Origin: Diploscapter coronatus
Lineage: Eukaryota; Nematoda; Chromadorea; Rhabditida; Rhabditidae
Direction of reading: 5' to 3'
Length of the DNA: 64,000 nt
NCBI GenBank assembly: GCA_964036155.1
Contig: OZ038423.1
Coordinates: forward strand, 78,259,249-78,323,248
The translations under genes were made by a program, and so were the position numbers. Below the pieces are notes generated by a model, which saw nothing but the letters and a program-made list of their open reading frames with translations, did not search any database and had not been told where the DNA came from. Below, piece by piece: positions 61,161-64,000 of the stretch (positions within the stretch are counted from its first letter, which is position 1; the number at the start of each line of letters is the position of its first letter).

Positions 61161-62580
61161 TTTTGATATGATGTGATAAACAAATGACTTATTCTTTGGA
61201 GAAAGAATAAATACGATTGATTTTTTGCTGAAAATTCTTGTTTATCACATCGTAATTGTTTAAATTTGTACGCAGAAGCTATGCTGACTTGGCTGCAATT
61301 GGCATCCTTCAATTTCTGATCAATAAATCATTCAATTCAAATACAAGCTCGACTTATACGGCTTTTGTAGTGTCTTGAATCTTTACAAATTGGGATTCAA
61401 AGATTAGAATACAAGAACGACACTAAATAGTTGACTGTCAATTGGTGTTAAGATTCACATATTTAAAATTAGATATCGGCACCGGAGAAATATTGATAAC
61501 CGCCTCTAGGACTACCTAAGGTCGCCCACGCCGTCTATCCTCGTCAATCCCAAATACCCTATCAGGTTAATCTCTTGTCAGAGATAAATAACCTCAAATG
61601 ACAATAAATACTTTGCTTCCTCGAAACTGTGTTACGTTCAGTCCGTAAGATTCATAAACCAAGTGACATGCATAAACATGACAACTTTAAGTAGTTTCTT
61701 GCGAAAAGTTGGTCTTCACAATCTTTAAGCCGCAAATAAATTCTGAAAACCTTGAAACTTTCTCAAAAACTCCATTCACCATTCACTTTCTGTTCCTTTC
61801 TAGCATCGCAGGTCAAGCGGTCATTTTCTGCCTGTTTTCTTCCTCTTCTTCTTTGGCCCTCTGACTTACCTTCCTCTGACAAATATTTGCCTACTTTGGT
61901 CGAGCCAAAGGCAGTGAAAGATAACGAAAGGAGAAGAAGAGAAAAGGTTGTGAGAGCAGAGAAAGGGGAAGGGCCGTTTGCCTGTTCTGTTCGATTTGCA
62001 ATCATCGCATTTTGTCGGTCCCACATCCCTGTGCACAGGACTTACTCATCATCTTTCCATTTTCCCTCTGACATTCCATATTTTGTCATTCGTCCTCTTT
62101 CATACATATTTGCATAGCACATATCGATCAGTTTATGAAGTATTTTGATCCAAATAAAAAATCTGCTTTTCACCATGTGGAATCTTGATTCTTTGATAAG
62201 TTTTCTAGATTTTTGTAGGCCTTCATTATTTTCCACTCTGAAGATAGTCATTTCTAATTTCGAAAAATTATCTATCACGTGAGTAAAAGTTGGGTCATTA
62301 CAATATTTTATGAGTCACCATCCTTACGAATTGAAAATAGATTTTTTTTTTAAATTTAAACCTTCTAATTTAACCATGCGTTTTTCTCTTTCAGATAGAC
62401 GTTTCAATAATAAATCGCGTCCAATGGCAGTCTGATAAGTGAAACCAAGCTCGACTGATAACTCAATTGAACTCCTCGGCTTCTTTCTGGGGGACCACTT
62501 GTTATTTTCTACGAGCAGTCAGTCATTCATTCTCCATAATTTATCGGCTGCCGAAAAGTTAATTGCTGGCGGTCGGAAAA

Positions 62581-64000
62581 ATGGATTATATTCTGGATGC
62601 CTATGTGTTCGCCTATTTGCCGTTCGAAGTTGACAAAGAAACACGCAAACTATGGGCTGAAAGAGCATTCAAAGTTGTGCAGGTTGTTTTTCTTCCGAAT
62701 TTTAATCAAATTTTCTGAAATAGTCCATTTTCGATATTTTTAAGATAAATTCCTTCTCAAATAAGCAGACCTTCCTTGAATGATTCATAGATGAGTTTTA
62801 GGCGGCAGATTGGTTCTGCAAGTACCAAGATCCATGGAAAATTTTCGACAATCACACGTCATTTCTTTTCGGGGAACTGCTCTTCTTCTTCCTTGCATTT
62901 CTGGCATTCTGTCATGGTATTTCAATGTCTTTCTCTCAAATTTATCACGATTCCGATTAAGCCTGGCGACACGGACCTCGCTACGTGCTTGTTTGGTTCG
63001 GCATTCTCGTTCATGCACTTAACGTCGAAAATCTCTGCTATTGGATTCCCGATATGGACAATTTTTGGCAGGCTCAGGTAGTTTTATGATCACGAATAAA
63101 TGCTGCACGGCAATTTTAACCCGATCTTCATGCTTCTTAAAAAATTTAATAAAACTAGCTAGTTGCGGAGTCGTATGAAATTCCAAGATCTGATAGTCTA
63201 TTAAAATACACAAGAAGCTGATGTTCGCAATTGAATTTCAGGGCATCTTCACCTTATTCGGAGCTCGTGCCCCTCTGTACATCATCGTCGGAATCTATCA
63301 CATGTTCGACTACACGGCCTTCGTGATGGCCTCTCGACTGCATCTACCGTGGTGGGCGACAGGACCGGCAATGGGACTGATGGCTGTGATGTGTGACATG
63401 CCTTACGATATCATGAGCATCAAAATGGTCTGGTGGACTTGGCATGATACCGATCCGAATATCTATGATAGGTAATTTGAAAATCAATTTTTTTACCCTT
63501 GAACCTGCAACATCATAAGTTCCTAGTAGGAACGATGCTTAAATCTTAACTTAGGTTACAAAGACTTCGCGTAATTTAGACGATGTCACATTTGATTAAT
63601 TTCAGAAACTACTGGGTTCCATGGAATTCGTACTACTTCCACGCCTCGTTTGCATGTTCCTTCTACTTCATTTTGACTTTTGCCAGAAAGAAGTTGGTTG
63701 ATGAAGAATACGACTGGAGAAAGTAGGACTTCATAGTAAAATAAGTTTATCATTTGTAACCTTCAGATTACACCGAGAGATTCTGGCAGTAGTGCTGGCA
63801 GGAATGGGTGCATTCTGGCTGGGCACAGTGCAATTTGCTCTGATCTATCATCCGATCCACGACATCTTCAAAGTTCACAGCGAAATCACGACGATTCTCT
63901 TCCTGTCAATCTACGCAGTGATTGTCTGGGCTGCTGACAGGAAAAATAAGAATCCACTGGCGAGACAAGGCGAGTTTACTCTCCATTATCTACGAGAAAG
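62581..64000 (+). CDS. multi-pass membrane protein, unknown function, 3' end outside window
   Basis: Exons 62581-62682, 62802-62916, 62962-63077, 63242-63471, 63606-63722 and 63767 to the window end join in frame with no stop. At least seven membrane segments are visible, among them GELLFFFLAFLAFCHA, VLVWFGILVHALNV, LYIIVGIYHMFDYTAFVMA, SFACSFYFILTF, VVLAGMGAFWLGTVQFALIY and ILFLSIYAVIVWAAD. Conserved-looking polar patches sit between helices: DMPYDIMSIKMVWWTWHDTD and NYWVPWNSYYFHASF. The layout, acidic D-x-x-x-D then W-x-W-x-D then a P-W-N motif, recalls the DUF422/CruF carotenoid-hydratase-like membrane family, but that is a guess. I do not recognise the gene. Confidence 0.75.

Larger units (their letters stand above)
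60632..62580. other. intergenic, holds two palindromic MITEs
   Basis: Two related palindromes lie at 60791-60941 and 61021-61160. The rest, including a pyrimidine-rich part near 61750-62100, shows no exon or RNA gene. The end is presumably the promoter of the multi-pass membrane protein. Confidence 0.5.

Noticed and set aside
1..64000. CRISPR arrays, rRNA genes, bacterial operons or ribosome binding sites
   Set aside because: None seen. The introns and gene families show a eukaryotic nuclear sequence.

Overview
This is a eukaryotic window from a nematode, probably a rhabditid. Genes are split by many short introns that mostly end in TTTTCAG or TTTCAG. The gene set includes a class-h serpentine chemoreceptor, a lec-1 type tandem-repeat galectin, a thialysine/SSAT-type acetyltransferase, a C6-domain secreted protein and a divergent beta-catenin. 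Species cannot be fixed from the sequence. I rebuilt genes exon by exon. Most models close with an intact frame across all splice junctions, which is the main support for them.

Layout. 35-3081 (+): HSPA13/STCH-type Hsp70 (stc-1). 4393-5881 (+): a protein like the N-terminal part of CEP104. 6173-8593 (-): srh-type chemoreceptor. 8594-18982: gene-poor, with a strongly pyrimidine-rich top strand from about 10 kb. 18983-26487 (+): galectin lec-1 with an in-frame alternative N-terminus. 27560-28712 (-): secreted C6-domain protein. 29239-29777 (-): Gly/Val-rich protein, 5' end not found. 30183-33259 (-): secreted 537-residue protein with about eight copies of an acidic E-E-L-P-E-I-S-S-A-E-L-E module. 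33260-37942: gene-poor. 37943-44347 (+): beta-catenin, 940 residues in 21 exons. 45411-46258 (+): GNAT acetyltransferase. 46626-47314 (-): splicing factor SF3B5. 48370-51409 (-): TMEM104 transporter-like protein. 52684-56311 (+): divergent KCNQ/Kv7 potassium channel. 56471-56635 and 56730-59660 (+): two unknown proteins spaced like downstream operon cistrons. 59837-60631 (+): 100-residue single-pass membrane protein with two PPxY motifs. 62581 to the window end (+): multi-pass membrane protein, cut by the window edge.

The other main feature is a dense load of short foldback elements (MITE-like). At least six families occur two to four times here, many inside introns or just beside genes. One family is a near-complete palindrome centred on a GCATGC core. 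The strongest candidates for something undescribed are the acidic-module protein, the Kv7 channel with an altered voltage sensor and its probable operon, and the small PPxY membrane protein.
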